The notes under the pieces are model-generated. The model had not been told where the DNA came from. It ran no database searches and saw nothing but the letters and a program-made list of their open reading frames with translations. Made by a program: the position numbers and the translations under genes. A stretch of DNA of 64,000 nt from Asanoa ferruginea (GTDB taxonomy: Bacteria > Actinomycetota > Actinomycetes > Mycobacteriales > Micromonosporaceae), in the NCBI RefSeq assembly GCF_003387075.1, contig NZ_QUMQ01000001.1:2046001-2110000 (forward strand), given 5' to 3'. How positions within the stretch are numbered: the first letter of the stretch is position 1; each line of letters opens with the position of its first letter. Positions 34,901 to 43,567 of this stretch are shown here, in pieces.

Positions 34901-36265
34901 GGAGCCGTTGGCGTAGACGTCGTAGCCGGTCACGCCGACGTTGTCGGTCGACGCCGTCCAGGTCAACCGGATCTGGCCGGAGCCAGGCTCGGTGTAGGCG
35001 AGGTTCGAAGGCGCCGACGGCGCCTGGGTGTCGGTGGAGGTGCCCGTCCGGGTCACCGTGTTGCTGTTACCCGAGACGTTGCCGGCCGCATCCTTGGCCC
35101 GCACGAAGTAGGCGACCGTCGCGCTGTCCGGCTGGGAGTCGGTGTAGGTGGTGACGTTGCCGACGCTGGTCCGCAGAACACCGTTGGCGTAGATGTCGTA
35201 GCCGGTCACGCCGACGTTGTCGGTGGAAGCCGTCCAGGTCAGGCGGATCTGGCCGGAGGCCGGCTGGGTGAACGCCAGGTTGGTCGGCGCGCTGGGCGCC
35301 TGGGTGTCACCGGTGGTCGGGCCGTAGACCTCGAACTCGGAGATCTGGCCGGCCGGCCAGGCGGTGTTGGCGGTGATGTTCAGCCGGACGTACCGCGTGG
35401 TCCCCTGGGTGAAGGTGATCGACACGGTGTTGCCGCTGGCCGGGTCGAACACCCGGGCCGCCGACGCGGAGAGGTCGCTGAACGTCGAGCCGTTGGTGCT
35501 GCCCTGCACGGACAGCGTCTGGGTGCGCGCGCCCCAGCCCGAGGTCGGCAGCTTCAGCACGACCCGGTTGACGGCCACGGCCGCGCCGAGGTCGACCTGG
35601 ACCCACTCCGGGAAGGAGTTGTTGACGCTCTCCCAGTAGCTGCCCTGGTTGCCGTCGACCACGTTGCCGGAGCCGTAGACGTCGGAGTGCCCGCTCTCAC
35701 TGGTCGCCTTGCCCAGCGCCAGGTTGCTCGAGGTGGTGGCGGTGCCGTAGACCTCGATCGCGGACAGCTGGGCGGCGCCCCAGCCGGTGTTGGCGGTGAC
35801 GTTGACCCGCACGTAGCGGGTGTTCGTCGCGCTGAAGTTGATGGTCACCGTGTTGTTGTTGGCGGGCGAGAAATCCCGGCCGGCCGACGAGACGATCGTC
35901 GAGAAGCCGGAGCCGTCGGTGCTGCCCTGGATCGAGAGCGTCTCGGTGCGCTGGCCCCACCCGTCGGGGAGTTTCAGCACGACCTGGTCGATGCTGGTCG
36001 TGCTGCCCAGGTCGACCTGGCCCCACTGGGGCAGGGCGCCGGAGCTTTCCCAGTAGCTGCCCTTGTTGCCGTCGGTGAGGTTGCTCGCGACGAAGCCGTT
36101 GTTGGTGCTGCTCGCCGAGGCGGGACGGCCGGCGGCGAGGTTGGGACCGCCGGCCGCGGCGGCGGGCGTGGTGGCCACGGCCGAGAGGACCGAGCCGACG
36201 AGCAGGGTCGAGAGTGTGCCGGCTATTAACCGCCACGTGACACGTCGGTGCCGGGATCGGGACAT
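31973..36265 (-). CDS. GH87 alpha-1,3-glucanase (mycodextranase-type), N-terminal binding modules
   Basis: A 1430-residue secreted enzyme. Signal peptide 1-38; discoidin/CBM32-like domains at about 41-174, 180-315 and 508-645; two fibronectin III domains at 320-408 and 412-500; two CARDB-type Ig folds at 650-757 and 762-870; an EAEDG-type beta-sandwich at about 880-1035; and a C-terminal GH87 beta-helix at about 1040-1430. The catalytic motif FADGVN...GNGDDAF places Asp at 1193, 1216 and 1217. This D, +23, +24 spacing equals that of the three catalytic Asp described for GH87 enzymes. Such enzymes cut alpha-1,3-glucan (fungal wall, mutan). The ATG at 36265 starts the signal peptide. Confidence 0.9.
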   Translation of the reverse strand: MSRSRHRRVTWRLIAGTLSTLLVGSVLSAVATTPAAAAGGPNLAAGRPASASSTNNGFVASNLTDGNKGSYWESSGALPQWGQVDLGSTTSIDQVVLKLPDGWGQRTETLSIQGSTDGSGFSTIVSSAGRDFSPANNNTVTINFSATNTRYVRVNVTANTGWGAAQLSAIEVYGTATTSSNLALGKATSESGHSDVYGSGNVVDGNQGSYWESVNNSFPEWVQVDLGAAVAVNRVVLKLPTSGWGARTQTLSVQGSTNGSTFSDLSASAARVFDPASGNTVSITFTQGTTRYVRLNITANTAWPAGQISEFEVYGPTTGDTQAPSAPTNLAFTQPASGQIRLTWTASTDNVGVTGYDIYANGVLRTSVGNVTTYTDSQPDSATVAYFVRAKDAAGNVSGNSNTVTRTGTSTDTQAPSAPSNLAYTEPGSGQIRLTWTASTDNVGVTGYDVYANGSVRASVAGNVLTYTDSQPATATVSYYVRAKDAAGNVSGNSNTVTRAGTGNPTGTNLAVGKPIAASSTVFTFVAANANDDSTSTYWEGAGGAYPSTLTVSLGANATVSSVVIKLPPGTEWGARTQTLSVQGREQSSSTFTTLVGSATYSFSPTSGGNTVTIPVSGNVADVRLTFTANSGSSNGQVAEFQVIGTPAPNPDLTVSAISASPASPIETDSITLSATVRNIGNAASGATTVGLYLGTTKVATANVGALAAGGQVTVTSNIGPRDAGTYQLVAKVDESNTVIEQSDANNTFTGGNLVVGQVQSSDLVAGSVSWSPNNPSAGQTVTFSVAIRNQGTIASASGSHGITLTVLNEAGTVVRTLTGSFSGTIAAGATAAAVNMGTWTAANGRYTVRVVLADDANELPVKRTNNTSDRPFFAGRGANMPYDMYEAEDGTIGGGAQSLAPNRTIGDLAGEASGRRAVRLPSNGSFVQWTTRNPTNTLVVRFSIPDSAGGGGQSSSLNIYVNGTLHKAIPLNSRYAWLYGAEAGPSNSPGSGPRHIYDEANIMLNSSIPAGATIKLQKDSGTEATVDFINLEQVAPRANPDPTRYKVPAGTSQQEVQAAFDAARQDTTSLGVYLPAGTYDTSNKFTIYGRAIKVVGAGIWYTRFQTPQTQENTNAGFDVQSSASGSSFEHLAFFGNYTSRQDGPGKVWGELSNVDNMTIDNVWVEHTVCAYWGVSVSGLKITNSRLRNTFADGVNMTNGSTDNLISNNEGRGNGDDAFALFSATDAGGGANTGNVFENLSATLTWRAAGVAVYGGQNNTFRNLYIADMLTYSGLTISSLDFGYPFVGFGPGITTFDNISLVRAGGHFWGGQTFGAIWMFSASKEFRAIRLSNIDIVDPTYTGIMFQTNYVGSSPQNPVQDTVFTNVSISGVQKSGDAFDAKSGFGIWVNELPEPGQGPAVGSATFNNLTFSNNFQNIKNTTSTFQLIIN

Positions 36266-36332
36266 GATGGGGGTTGCACCTCTTCCGTGAGGAGTTCCGT
36301 GGAGTCGGAAGGCGCTTGCGGGGATGGCGCTC

Positions 36333-36365
36333 CGGGAGGGCCGCCAAGGCAGGGCGGCCCTCCCG
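36333..36365 (-). terminator. Hairpin between the two GH87 genes
   Basis: Perfect 13-bp stem CGGGAGGGCCGCC/GGCGGCCCTCCCG with a 7-base loop, 11 bases past the stop of the upstream GH87 gene on the minus strand. It may end or attenuate transcription between the two enzymes. Confidence 0.7.
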
Positions 36366-36375
36366 TTTGGTGCGG

Positions 36376-39300
36376 TCAGGAGGCGTAAACCTCGTACTCC
36401 GAGAGCTGGCCGGCCGGCCAACCCGTGTTGCCGGTGAAGGTCAGCCGCAGCCAACGCTGCGACGTCGCGGTGAACGTGATGGTCACCGTGTTGCCGGACG
36501 CGGGGTTGAAGGTCCGCCCGGCCGCGCCGGACAGGGTGGTGAAGGTCGAGTTGTTGGTGGAGCCCAGGACCGCGACCGTTTGGGTACGCGTCTGCCACGC
36601 CGTCGCCGGCGGAAGCTTGAGCACCACCCGGGAAACGGACTGGGCACTGCCGAGGTCGACGGTCAGCGACTGCGGGAACGCGTTGTTGGCGCTCTCCCAG
36701 TAGCTGTTGGCGTTTCCGTCGACCGCGTTGCCGGCGCCGTAGACGTCGGCGTGGCTGGTCTCGACGATCGGTCGGTTGAGGGCGAGGTTGGTCACCGGTG
36801 GCGTCGTGGTGGTGCCCACGCCGGTGAGGCTGACGGTGTGCGGTGAGCCCGGTGCGTTGGACGCGATCGACAGGGTGCCCGTGCGGGTGCCCGAGCCGGT
36901 CGGCGTGAAGGTGACGTTGGCGGTGCAGGACGCGCCGGCCGCCAGCGATCCGCAGTTGTTCGTCTGCGCGTAATCGCCCGTGACCGACAAAGAAGAGATC
37001 GACGCGCTCGCGTTGCCGGTGTTGGTGACAGTCACCTGCTGTGCCGCGCTGGTCGTGCCGACCTGCCGGCTGGCGAAGGTCAGCGCGCCCGGCGTGACGG
37101 CGAGCGCCGGGCCGGTCGAGCCACCACTGCCGTAGACCTCGAACTCGGAGAGTTGCGCGGCCGGCCAGACGTTGTTGCTGTTGATGGTCAGCCGGACGAA
37201 CCGCCGGGTGCCCGCGGGCAGGTTGACGGTGACCGACGAGCCCTGGTTGAAGGTGTAGTTGGCGGCGCCCAGGATCTGCGAGTAGGTGCCGCCGTCGGTG
37301 GAGCCCAGGACGGTGATGTTCTGGGTGCGGGTCTCCCAGTTGGTCGGGAGCTTGAGCACCAGCCGCCCGACGGACTGGGCGGAGCCCAGGTCGACGGTCA
37401 ACGACTGCGGGAACTGGCCGTTGTTGCTCTCCCAATAGGAGGCGACGTTGCCGTCGACCGCGTTGGTCGCCGGGTAGGGGCCGTTGGCGCTGGTCGCGGT
37501 CACCGGGCGGCCCGCCGCGAGGTTTCCGGCCGGGTCGAAGCCGACGCCCGAGAGCCCAATCACCAGGTCACCCGGTGTGGTCTGAACGAACGCCGTGCCC
37601 GACCGGTTGCCGGCGGCGGTCGGCCGGAAGGTGACCGTGAGGGTGCAGGTGGCGTTCGGCGCCAGGGTGGTCGGACAGTTGTTGGTCTGGCTGAAGTCGG
37701 CCGGGCTGACCGAGATGCCCGACACCGGAGCGTTGGCGGTGCCGCTGTTGCGCAACGTCACGGTCTGCGGCGCGCTGGTCGTGTTGAGGTTCTGCGTGCC
37801 GAAGGTGACGCTGCTCGGGCTGGCCACGATCTGCCCGGTCGGTGTCGGCGGCGTGGTGGTCGGCGGCGTGGTCGGACCATTGTTCCACTGTGGATCCGGC
37901 CACGGCCCGCAGTCCGGCGTCGCGGTATACCAGCCGGAGTTGCCGGCGCCCTGGGTGATCTGGAATCCAGAGCCCACGCAGTTGTGGATCGGTTTGGCCT
38001 GGGCGATCCCGGTCGCCACCACGTTGGTGAAGGAGACCTGGCTGGCCGCCTGCACCTGTAGTGCGTACGTGCCGGCGCCCTGGATTCTGACGTTGGTGAA
38101 GTTGATTCCCCTGGTTTGCCCCTCGATCCAGTGCAGGGCGGCGTAGGAGCTGTCGATGATGTCGGTGTCGGTGATGTTGATGGCCGCGTCGCTGGCGAAC
38201 GCCTCGTTGAGCGCCGAGAACCAGATCGCGCCGACCCCGAAGTTCCAGTTGTAGTCGGAGTTGCCGGCCCGGATCGTGGTGTTGCGGGCGATCGTCCAGG
38301 TGCCGTGCACCGCGGTGGTGCCCTGCACGCCCGGATAGCGGTTGGCGACGTGGATGCCGCCGCCGTTGGTGAGCGAGTCGGCGACCACGTTGTCGGTGAT
38401 CTTGATGTCCCGCCCGCCGTAGCTGACCAGGTGGTTGGCGAGCAGCGTGACGCCGATCGTGTTGTGGCTGAAGGTGTTGTTGACGTTGGGCACGTTCTGC
38501 GCCCACATCGCCAGCGCGTCGTCGCCGGTGTTGCGCAGGAACGTGTTGGTCACCGTCGAGTTCGTGACGCCGGTGTGGAAGTTGACCCCGTCGGCGGTCT
38601 GGTCGAGGATCCGGCTGTTCTGGATCGTGAAGTTGTCCATCGGGCCGTCCATCCAGGCGCCGACCTTGGTGTGCTGCACCCAGACGTTGTCGATGACCGA
38701 GTTGGTCATCGCACCGCCGAACGCGTTGACCTGGTCGTCGTCCATCCGTTCGCGGATGTCGCCGATGATGGCGAGGTCGCGGACGGTGACGTTGCGGCTC
38801 GGCCCGCCGGCCTCGTGCGACCGGATCTCACCGGTGTAGCCGCCGCCGGACACGTATTTGCCGTAGATGCCGGCCGCGCGCTTGCGGTCGGTGGGGTGCC
38901 GGCCGCCGAGCACCGTGTACCACGGCCCGGCGCCGCGCAGCGTCACGCCGTCGACCACGACGTGGTCATAAAGCGTGAAGTTCCCCTGGGGTACGTAGAC
39001 CGCCCGGCCCTGGGCCTGACCGGCGTTGACGGCCGCCTGGAACTTGGCGGTCGAGTCGGTGGCGCCGGTCGGGTCCGCGCCGAAGTCGGCCACGACATCC
39101 AGAGCGTTGGTCGGCTTGCCGATCGCCCCGGGGACGTTCTCGAAGTCGGCGAGGTCGATGGTGAAGGTCGGCGACTGCGCGGTCGAGTTGACCTGGAGCC
39201 GGATCTTCGTGCCGATCGGCTGCGTCGAGCCGAACATGGCCCGCGCCTCGTCGTAGAAGTGGTGCGGGTTGGTGTCGCCCGGGTTGTTGTTGAACGGGTA

Positions 39301-39795
39301 GCCGCCGTAGTACCAGCCGTACTTCGAGGTCACCGGCACGGTCTTGAGCAGGGAGCCGTTGGCCCGCAGGTCGATGGTCGCGTCGCGACCCGCGCCACCG
39401 GGACCGTCCGGGATGCTGTAGCGGAAGGTCACCGCGTTGGCCGGCGCGGTCAGGGTGAACTCGACATACTCGCCGACGGCGTCGAGGGTGACCGCCTCCC
39501 GACCGGATGCCTCCGCCGGAAGCTGGCCATAAAAGCGGGTCGGACCGATCTTGGTGCCGTTGTGCGCGACCTTCTCCGCCTCCTGCTCGATGAACGGGAC
39601 GGTCGCGCCTCGGCCGACGATGTCAAACGGAGACAGCCCGGCCGCGACGGCGGGCGATCCGGTGGCCAGTGTGACCACCGCGATGCTGCCGGCCACCAGG
39701 GCGGAACTCGCCAGAATGGCGAGCCCCGCCCGGCGCCGGGTGATGGGCGGTGCGCTGCCGGCTGTGGGCGCAGCGACGGCGTCATGGTTGGGCAT
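36376..39795 (-). CDS. GH87 alpha-1,3-glucanase, N-terminal catalytic domain
   Basis: A 1139-residue secreted enzyme with a long N-region and signal helix ending near residue 52 (GSPAVAAG). A beta-sandwich at about 55-225 precedes the GH87 beta-helix at 228-640 (DVVADFGADPTGATDSTAKFQAAV...). The catalytic motif TADGVNF...RNTGDDALAMW gives Asp 402, 425 and 426, the same D, +23, +24 spacing as the neighbour. After a Thr/Pro linker come a choice-of-anchor D Ig fold (658-757), a discoidin domain (763-895), a second anchor-D fold (900-1000) and a final discoidin domain. Module order is the mirror image of the neighbouring GH87. Confidence 0.9.
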   Translation of the reverse strand: MPNHDAVAAPTAGSAPPITRRRAGLAILASSALVAGSIAVVTLATGSPAVAAGLSPFDIVGRGATVPFIEQEAEKVAHNGTKIGPTRFYGQLPAEASGREAVTLDAVGEYVEFTLTAPANAVTFRYSIPDGPGGAGRDATIDLRANGSLLKTVPVTSKYGWYYGGYPFNNNPGDTNPHHFYDEARAMFGSTQPIGTKIRLQVNSTAQSPTFTIDLADFENVPGAIGKPTNALDVVADFGADPTGATDSTAKFQAAVNAGQAQGRAVYVPQGNFTLYDHVVVDGVTLRGAGPWYTVLGGRHPTDRKRAAGIYGKYVSGGGYTGEIRSHEAGGPSRNVTVRDLAIIGDIRERMDDDQVNAFGGAMTNSVIDNVWVQHTKVGAWMDGPMDNFTIQNSRILDQTADGVNFHTGVTNSTVTNTFLRNTGDDALAMWAQNVPNVNNTFSHNTIGVTLLANHLVSYGGRDIKITDNVVADSLTNGGGIHVANRYPGVQGTTAVHGTWTIARNTTIRAGNSDYNWNFGVGAIWFSALNEAFASDAAINITDTDIIDSSYAALHWIEGQTRGINFTNVRIQGAGTYALQVQAASQVSFTNVVATGIAQAKPIHNCVGSGFQITQGAGNSGWYTATPDCGPWPDPQWNNGPTTPPTTTPPTPTGQIVASPSSVTFGTQNLNTTSAPQTVTLRNSGTANAPVSGISVSPADFSQTNNCPTTLAPNATCTLTVTFRPTAAGNRSGTAFVQTTPGDLVIGLSGVGFDPAGNLAAGRPVTATSANGPYPATNAVDGNVASYWESNNGQFPQSLTVDLGSAQSVGRLVLKLPTNWETRTQNITVLGSTDGGTYSQILGAANYTFNQGSSVTVNLPAGTRRFVRLTINSNNVWPAAQLSEFEVYGSGGSTGPALAVTPGALTFASRQVGTTSAAQQVTVTNTGNASASISSLSVTGDYAQTNNCGSLAAGASCTANVTFTPTGSGTRTGTLSIASNAPGSPHTVSLTGVGTTTTPPVTNLALNRPIVETSHADVYGAGNAVDGNANSYWESANNAFPQSLTVDLGSAQSVSRVVLKLPPATAWQTRTQTVAVLGSTNNSTFTTLSGAAGRTFNPASGNTVTITFTATSQRWLRLTFTGNTGWPAGQLSEYEVYAS

Positions 39796-39892
39796 GGGTT
39801 CCCTTCCGAGAGGTGGGACGATCCCCCCGTGCGTGGTGCCCTTTGGTGCGCGTACCCCCGTGGTCTAGAAGTGCCGTGGAGCCGGATAAAGG

Positions 39893-41515
39893 TCAGGCAG
39901 TGCGGAGCCACGCGGTGGTGTCGGCCGGCAGCCGGTCGCCGTCGAGCGGACCGCTCGCCAGCCACACCTCCTCGTGGTCGGGCAGGTCGACGGCGGCCGT
40001 CGACAGGTTGGCAACGCAGACGAACCGCGGGTCGCGGGCGAACGCCAGCACCCCGTCGGCCGACGGCAGCCAGCGCATCGCGCCGTCACCGAGCGCCGCC
40101 ACGTCGCGCCGAATGCGCAGCGCTTCGCGGTAGAGCTCGAGCATCGAGTGCGGGTCACCGGTCTGCGCCTGAACGGTGCGGTCCTTCCAGTCGGCCGGTT
40201 GCGGCAACCACGGCGCCGACGAGCCGGTCGGGCTGAACCCGAACGGTGACTCGACGCCGGACCACGGCAGCGGCACCCGGCAGCCGTCGCGGCCGGGGTC
40301 GACGAAGCCGGACCGCGGGTACATCGGGTCGGTGCGCATCGCGGGCGGGATGTCTTCCACCTCCCAGAGGCCCAGCTCGTCGCCCTGGTAGATGTAGGCG
40401 CCGCCGGGCAGCGCCAGGCAGAGCAGCGCGGCCGCCCGCGCCCGTTGGTAGCCGAGCTGCAGGTCGGTCGGCGTCCCTTCGCGCTTGGTCGCGAAGCTGA
40501 ACGTGGTGTCCTCCCGGCCATAGCGGGTGACCGGCCGGGTGACGTCGTGGTTGGCGAGCACCCAGGTGGCCGGCGCACCGACCAGCGCGTGCGTCTCCAT
40601 CGTGCGGTCGATGCAGGCCCGCAGCAGGTCCGGGTCCCAGGCGCAGGTCAGGAAGTCGAAGTTGAACGCTGTGTGCAGCTCGTCGGGACGCAGGTAGTTG
40701 GTGAACCGCTCCGCGTCGGGCAGCCAGACCTCGCCGATCAGCGCGCGGCCGCCGGGGTATTCGTCGGCGATCCGCCGCCAGCTCCGGTAGACCTCGTGCA
40801 CCCCGTCCAGGTCGTGGAAGGGGTGCCGCTCGGCTGCTTCGACCTCCGGCAGCGCCGGGTCCTTCAGCAGCAGCGCGGCCGAGTCGATCCGGATGCCGTC
40901 GATGCCGCGGTCGAACCAGAAGCGCAGGATGCTCTCGAACTCGGCCCGGACCTTCGGGTGGTCCCAGTTGAAGTCCGGCTGTTCGGGTGCGAAAAGGTGC
41001 AGGTACCACTCGCCCGGAGTCCCGTCGGCGTTGGTCGTGCGGGTCCACGTGGTGCCCTTGAACTCGCCCCGCCAGTCGGTGGGCATCTCGTCGCCGTTGG
41101 GTCCGCGACCGGGGCGGAACCAGAACAGCTCGCGCTCCGGCGAGCCCGGGCCGGCGGCCAGTGCGGCCTGGAACCAGGGGTGCTGGTCAGAGCAGTGGTT
41201 CGGCACGATATCGACGATCACCCGGATGCCGCGCGCGTGCGCCTCGGCGATCATCGCCTCGGCCTCGGCGAGCGTGCCGAAAAGCGGGTCGATGTCGCGG
41301 AAGTCCGACACGTCGTAGCCCGCGTCCGCCATCGGCGACGGAAACCACGGGCTCAACCAGACCGCGTCGACCCCGAGCCCGGAGAGGTGGTCCAGGTGTG
41401 CCCTGATGCCGGCGATGTCGCCGATGCCGTCGCCACTACCGTCGGCGAAGCTACGGGGGTAGATCTGGTAGATCACCGCCCCGCGCCACCACGGCTCGCG
41501 TTCTGCGATGGACAC
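39893..41515 (-). CDS. GH13 alpha-glucosidase (cytoplasmic)
   Basis: A 540-residue GH13 enzyme with no signal peptide. The four GH13 regions are VDIVPNHCSD, DGIRIDSAAL (nucleophile Asp), LIGEVWLPD (acid/base Glu) and VLANHDVTRPV, and the early QIYPRSFADGSGDGIGDIAGI marks the oligo-1,6-/alpha-glucosidase branch. It would release glucose from imported alpha-linked oligosaccharides. The start is a GTG at 41515 ahead of SIAEREPWWRGAVIYQIYPRS; longer readings enter the permease gene out of frame. It lies 80 bases after the permeases and 97 bases before the GH87 gene. Confidence 0.92.
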   Translation of the reverse strand: MSIAEREPWWRGAVIYQIYPRSFADGSGDGIGDIAGIRAHLDHLSGLGVDAVWLSPWFPSPMADAGYDVSDFRDIDPLFGTLAEAEAMIAEAHARGIRVIVDIVPNHCSDQHPWFQAALAAGPGSPERELFWFRPGRGPNGDEMPTDWRGEFKGTTWTRTTNADGTPGEWYLHLFAPEQPDFNWDHPKVRAEFESILRFWFDRGIDGIRIDSAALLLKDPALPEVEAAERHPFHDLDGVHEVYRSWRRIADEYPGGRALIGEVWLPDAERFTNYLRPDELHTAFNFDFLTCAWDPDLLRACIDRTMETHALVGAPATWVLANHDVTRPVTRYGREDTTFSFATKREGTPTDLQLGYQRARAAALLCLALPGGAYIYQGDELGLWEVEDIPPAMRTDPMYPRSGFVDPGRDGCRVPLPWSGVESPFGFSPTGSSAPWLPQPADWKDRTVQAQTGDPHSMLELYREALRIRRDVAALGDGAMRWLPSADGVLAFARDPRFVCVANLSTAAVDLPDHEEVWLASGPLDGDRLPADTTAWLRTA

Positions 41516-41595
41516 TGGATACCTGCTTTCTTTCTTTTCGGGTGGTTCGGGAGCGCGGTCTGCTCTGACCGCCGTTGCTGCTGGTAGAGGGATAG

Positions 41596-42564
41596 CTAGC
41601 CCTTCATACTCCCTGCCGCCAATCCGCCGATGATGCTGCGCTGGAAAATGAGGAAAACTACGATCATCGGCACGCTGGCGATCGCGAGACCCGCCATGAG
41701 CTGGGTCGGCGGCACCTGGCTGGTCGATGCGAGCCGGCTGAGCGCGACGCTGAGCGTCTGCGTCTCCGGGTCCTGCAAGACCAGCAGCGGCCAGATGAAG
41801 TCCTTCCAGATCGCCACGATCGAGAAGATCGACACGACGCCCAGCACCGGACGCGACAGCGGGAGCACGATGCTCCACAGCACCCGGAACCGGCCGGCGC
41901 CGTCGAGGGCGGCGGAGTCGAGCAGGTCGTTGGGGATCTGGTCGAAGAACCGCTTGAGCACGTAGATGTTGAACGCGTTGGCGACCGCCGGCAGCCACAG
42001 CGCCCAGGGTGTGTTCAGCAGGTTCCAGCCGAAGATCGGCACGTCGGTCACGGTCAGGTAGGCCGGGATCAGCAGCGCGGTCGCCGGCAGCATCAGGCTG
42101 GCCAGCATCAGGCCGAGCACGACCTTGCCGAAGATTGGACGCAACTTCGACAACGCGTACGCGACGGCGACCTGGAAGACGAGCTGGATGAGCCAGCCGC
42201 CGAGCGCGTAGAACGCGGTGTTGGCGAAGAACTTGGCGATCCGCATCCGGTCCCAGGCGAGCTGGTAGGTCTCCGGCACGAAGGTGTGCGGGAACAGCGT
42301 CGGGTCCGGCTGCGCATACTCCTCCGGCGTCTTCACCGCGCTGCTGAACATCCAGTAGAGCGGGAAGATGAAGATCGCCAGGAAGAGCAGGAAGACCAGG
42401 GTCAGGGTCAGCCAGTAGAGGAACCGGCCCTTGCCGCGGCTGATCTCGACCTCGGAGAACAGCGTGCGGGTGGCGCCGGACCCGCTGGCCGACCGGCGCC
42501 GGCGGGGCGCGGGTGCCACCGGCGGCGTCGCCGGCAGCGGCCGGATCGGCGTGGCGATCGTCAT
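41596..42564 (-). CDS. Sugar ABC transporter permease (MalG/LacG-like)
   Basis: A 322-residue CUT1-family permease with six helices (first WLTLTLVFLLFLAIFIFPLYWMFSSAVKTPEEY). The cytoplasmic EAA loop is LLDSAALDGAGRFRVLWSIVLPLSRP, where the coupling helix meets the ATPase. The C-terminal motif IIGGLAAGSMKG is typical of MalG-like permeases. It overlaps nothing and starts 12 bases after the first permease. No ATPase gene is present, so a shared MsiK-type ATPase is likely used, as in other actinomycete sugar importers. Confidence 0.93.
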   Translation of the reverse strand: MTIATPIRPLPATPPVAPAPRRRRSASGSGATRTLFSEVEISRGKGRFLYWLTLTLVFLLFLAIFIFPLYWMFSSAVKTPEEYAQPDPTLFPHTFVPETYQLAWDRMRIAKFFANTAFYALGGWLIQLVFQVAVAYALSKLRPIFGKVVLGLMLASLMLPATALLIPAYLTVTDVPIFGWNLLNTPWALWLPAVANAFNIYVLKRFFDQIPNDLLDSAALDGAGRFRVLWSIVLPLSRPVLGVVSIFSIVAIWKDFIWPLLVLQDPETQTLSVALSRLASTSQVPPTQLMAGLAIASVPMIVVFLIFQRSIIGGLAAGSMKG

Positions 42565-42576
42565 CGGTGGTCCCCC

Positions 42577-43488
42577 TCAGTCCCGGTCACGGGTCACCCG
42601 CAGGTAGATGGCGGAGAAGATGCCCAGCACCACGAACAGCAGCACGCTCATCGCGGCGGCCATGCCGAAGTCCTGGTTGACGGTGAACGCGTACCGGTAG
42701 ATCAGCACCATCACCGTGACGGTGTCCGGATTGGACGTTCCGGTGAGCTGGTATGGCTCGATGAACACCTGCATCGTCGCGATGATCTGAAGCAGCAGCA
42801 GGACCAGCATGATGAAGCGGAGCTGGGGCAGCGTCACATGGCGCAGCCGGCGCCAGGCGCTGGCGCCGTCGAGCTCGGCCGCCTCGTAGAGGTCGCCGGG
42901 GATGCTTTGGAGTGCCGCGAGATACATCAGCGTCGCGCCGCCAAGGTTGGCCCAGGTGGAGACCAGGACCAGCGAGATCATCGCGGTCTTCGACGACTGG
43001 GTCCACTGCGACTCGGGCAGGCCGACGCCGCGCAGGATCGTGTTGAACAGGCCGAAGCCGGGGTCGTAGAAGTAGCGGAAGAGCAGCACGCCGACGATCG
43101 GCGGGAGCATCACCGGGAGATAGACGGCCACCCGGAAGAAGCCCTTGAGGTGCCGCATCTCATTGATCAAGATCGACAGCGCCAGGGGTACGAGGAAGCC
43201 GAAGATCAGCGCGATGCCGGTGAAGATGAGGGTGTTCTTCCACGCCGTGACGAACAGCGGGTCCTTGAAGATGGCGGTGAAGTTGTCGGTGCCGACCCAG
43301 TAGGGATCGGTCACGAAGTTGATCTGCTGGAAGCTCAGGATCACACCGCGGACCAGCGGATACCACGAGAAGAACGCGAAACAGGCGATGCCTCCGGCCA
43401 TGAAGGCGTACGCCATGAGGTTGTCCTGGATCTTCCGGCTCAGGCGGCTGCGAAACCCAGCCGGCCGGCCGGCGGTGGCGACCGCCAT
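42577..43488 (-). CDS. Sugar ABC transporter permease (MalF/LacF-like)
   Basis: A 303-residue CUT1 permease with six predicted helices. It has FMAGGIACFAFFSWYPLVRGVILSFQ at the N-terminus, the EAA loop YEAAELDGASAWRRLRHVTLPQLRF and a last helix AAAMSVLLFVVLGIFSAIYLRVTRDRD. It pairs with the downstream permease. A stable stem-loop separates it from the binding-protein gene, probably lowering its expression relative to that protein. Confidence 0.93.
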   Translation of the reverse strand: MAVATAGRPAGFRSRLSRKIQDNLMAYAFMAGGIACFAFFSWYPLVRGVILSFQQINFVTDPYWVGTDNFTAIFKDPLFVTAWKNTLIFTGIALIFGFLVPLALSILINEMRHLKGFFRVAVYLPVMLPPIVGVLLFRYFYDPGFGLFNTILRGVGLPESQWTQSSKTAMISLVLVSTWANLGGATLMYLAALQSIPGDLYEAAELDGASAWRRLRHVTLPQLRFIMLVLLLLQIIATMQVFIEPYQLTGTSNPDTVTVMVLIYRYAFTVNQDFGMAAAMSVLLFVVLGIFSAIYLRVTRDRD

Positions 43489-43520
43489 CTCCAGCGTCCT
43501 CTTTCAGGGGTTTTGGCGGA

Positions 43521-43558
43521 CCGCCGCCGGGGCCCGGTTCAGTAGGCTCCGGCGGCGG
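43521..43558 (-). terminator. Stem-loop between binding protein and permease genes
   Basis: CCGCCGCCGG (43521-43530) pairs perfectly with CCGGCGGCGG (43549-43558), and the stem extends inward by four pairs including one G-T. Such hairpins often stabilise the binding-protein message or attenuate the permeases in sugar-importer operons. Confidence 0.6.
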
Positions 43559-43567
43559 CCACGATGG

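Noticed and set aside
31913-36229. A 1438-residue plus-strand open frame opposite the first GH87 gene
   Set aside because: It is His/Arg/Gly/Val-rich shadow text with no family match and lies exactly opposite a recognisable secreted enzyme; in high-GC DNA the frame opposite a real gene often stays open.
38116-40236. A 706-residue plus-strand open frame opposite the second GH87 gene
   Set aside because: Same shadow effect; the minus strand has a signal peptide, catalytic triad and known modules.
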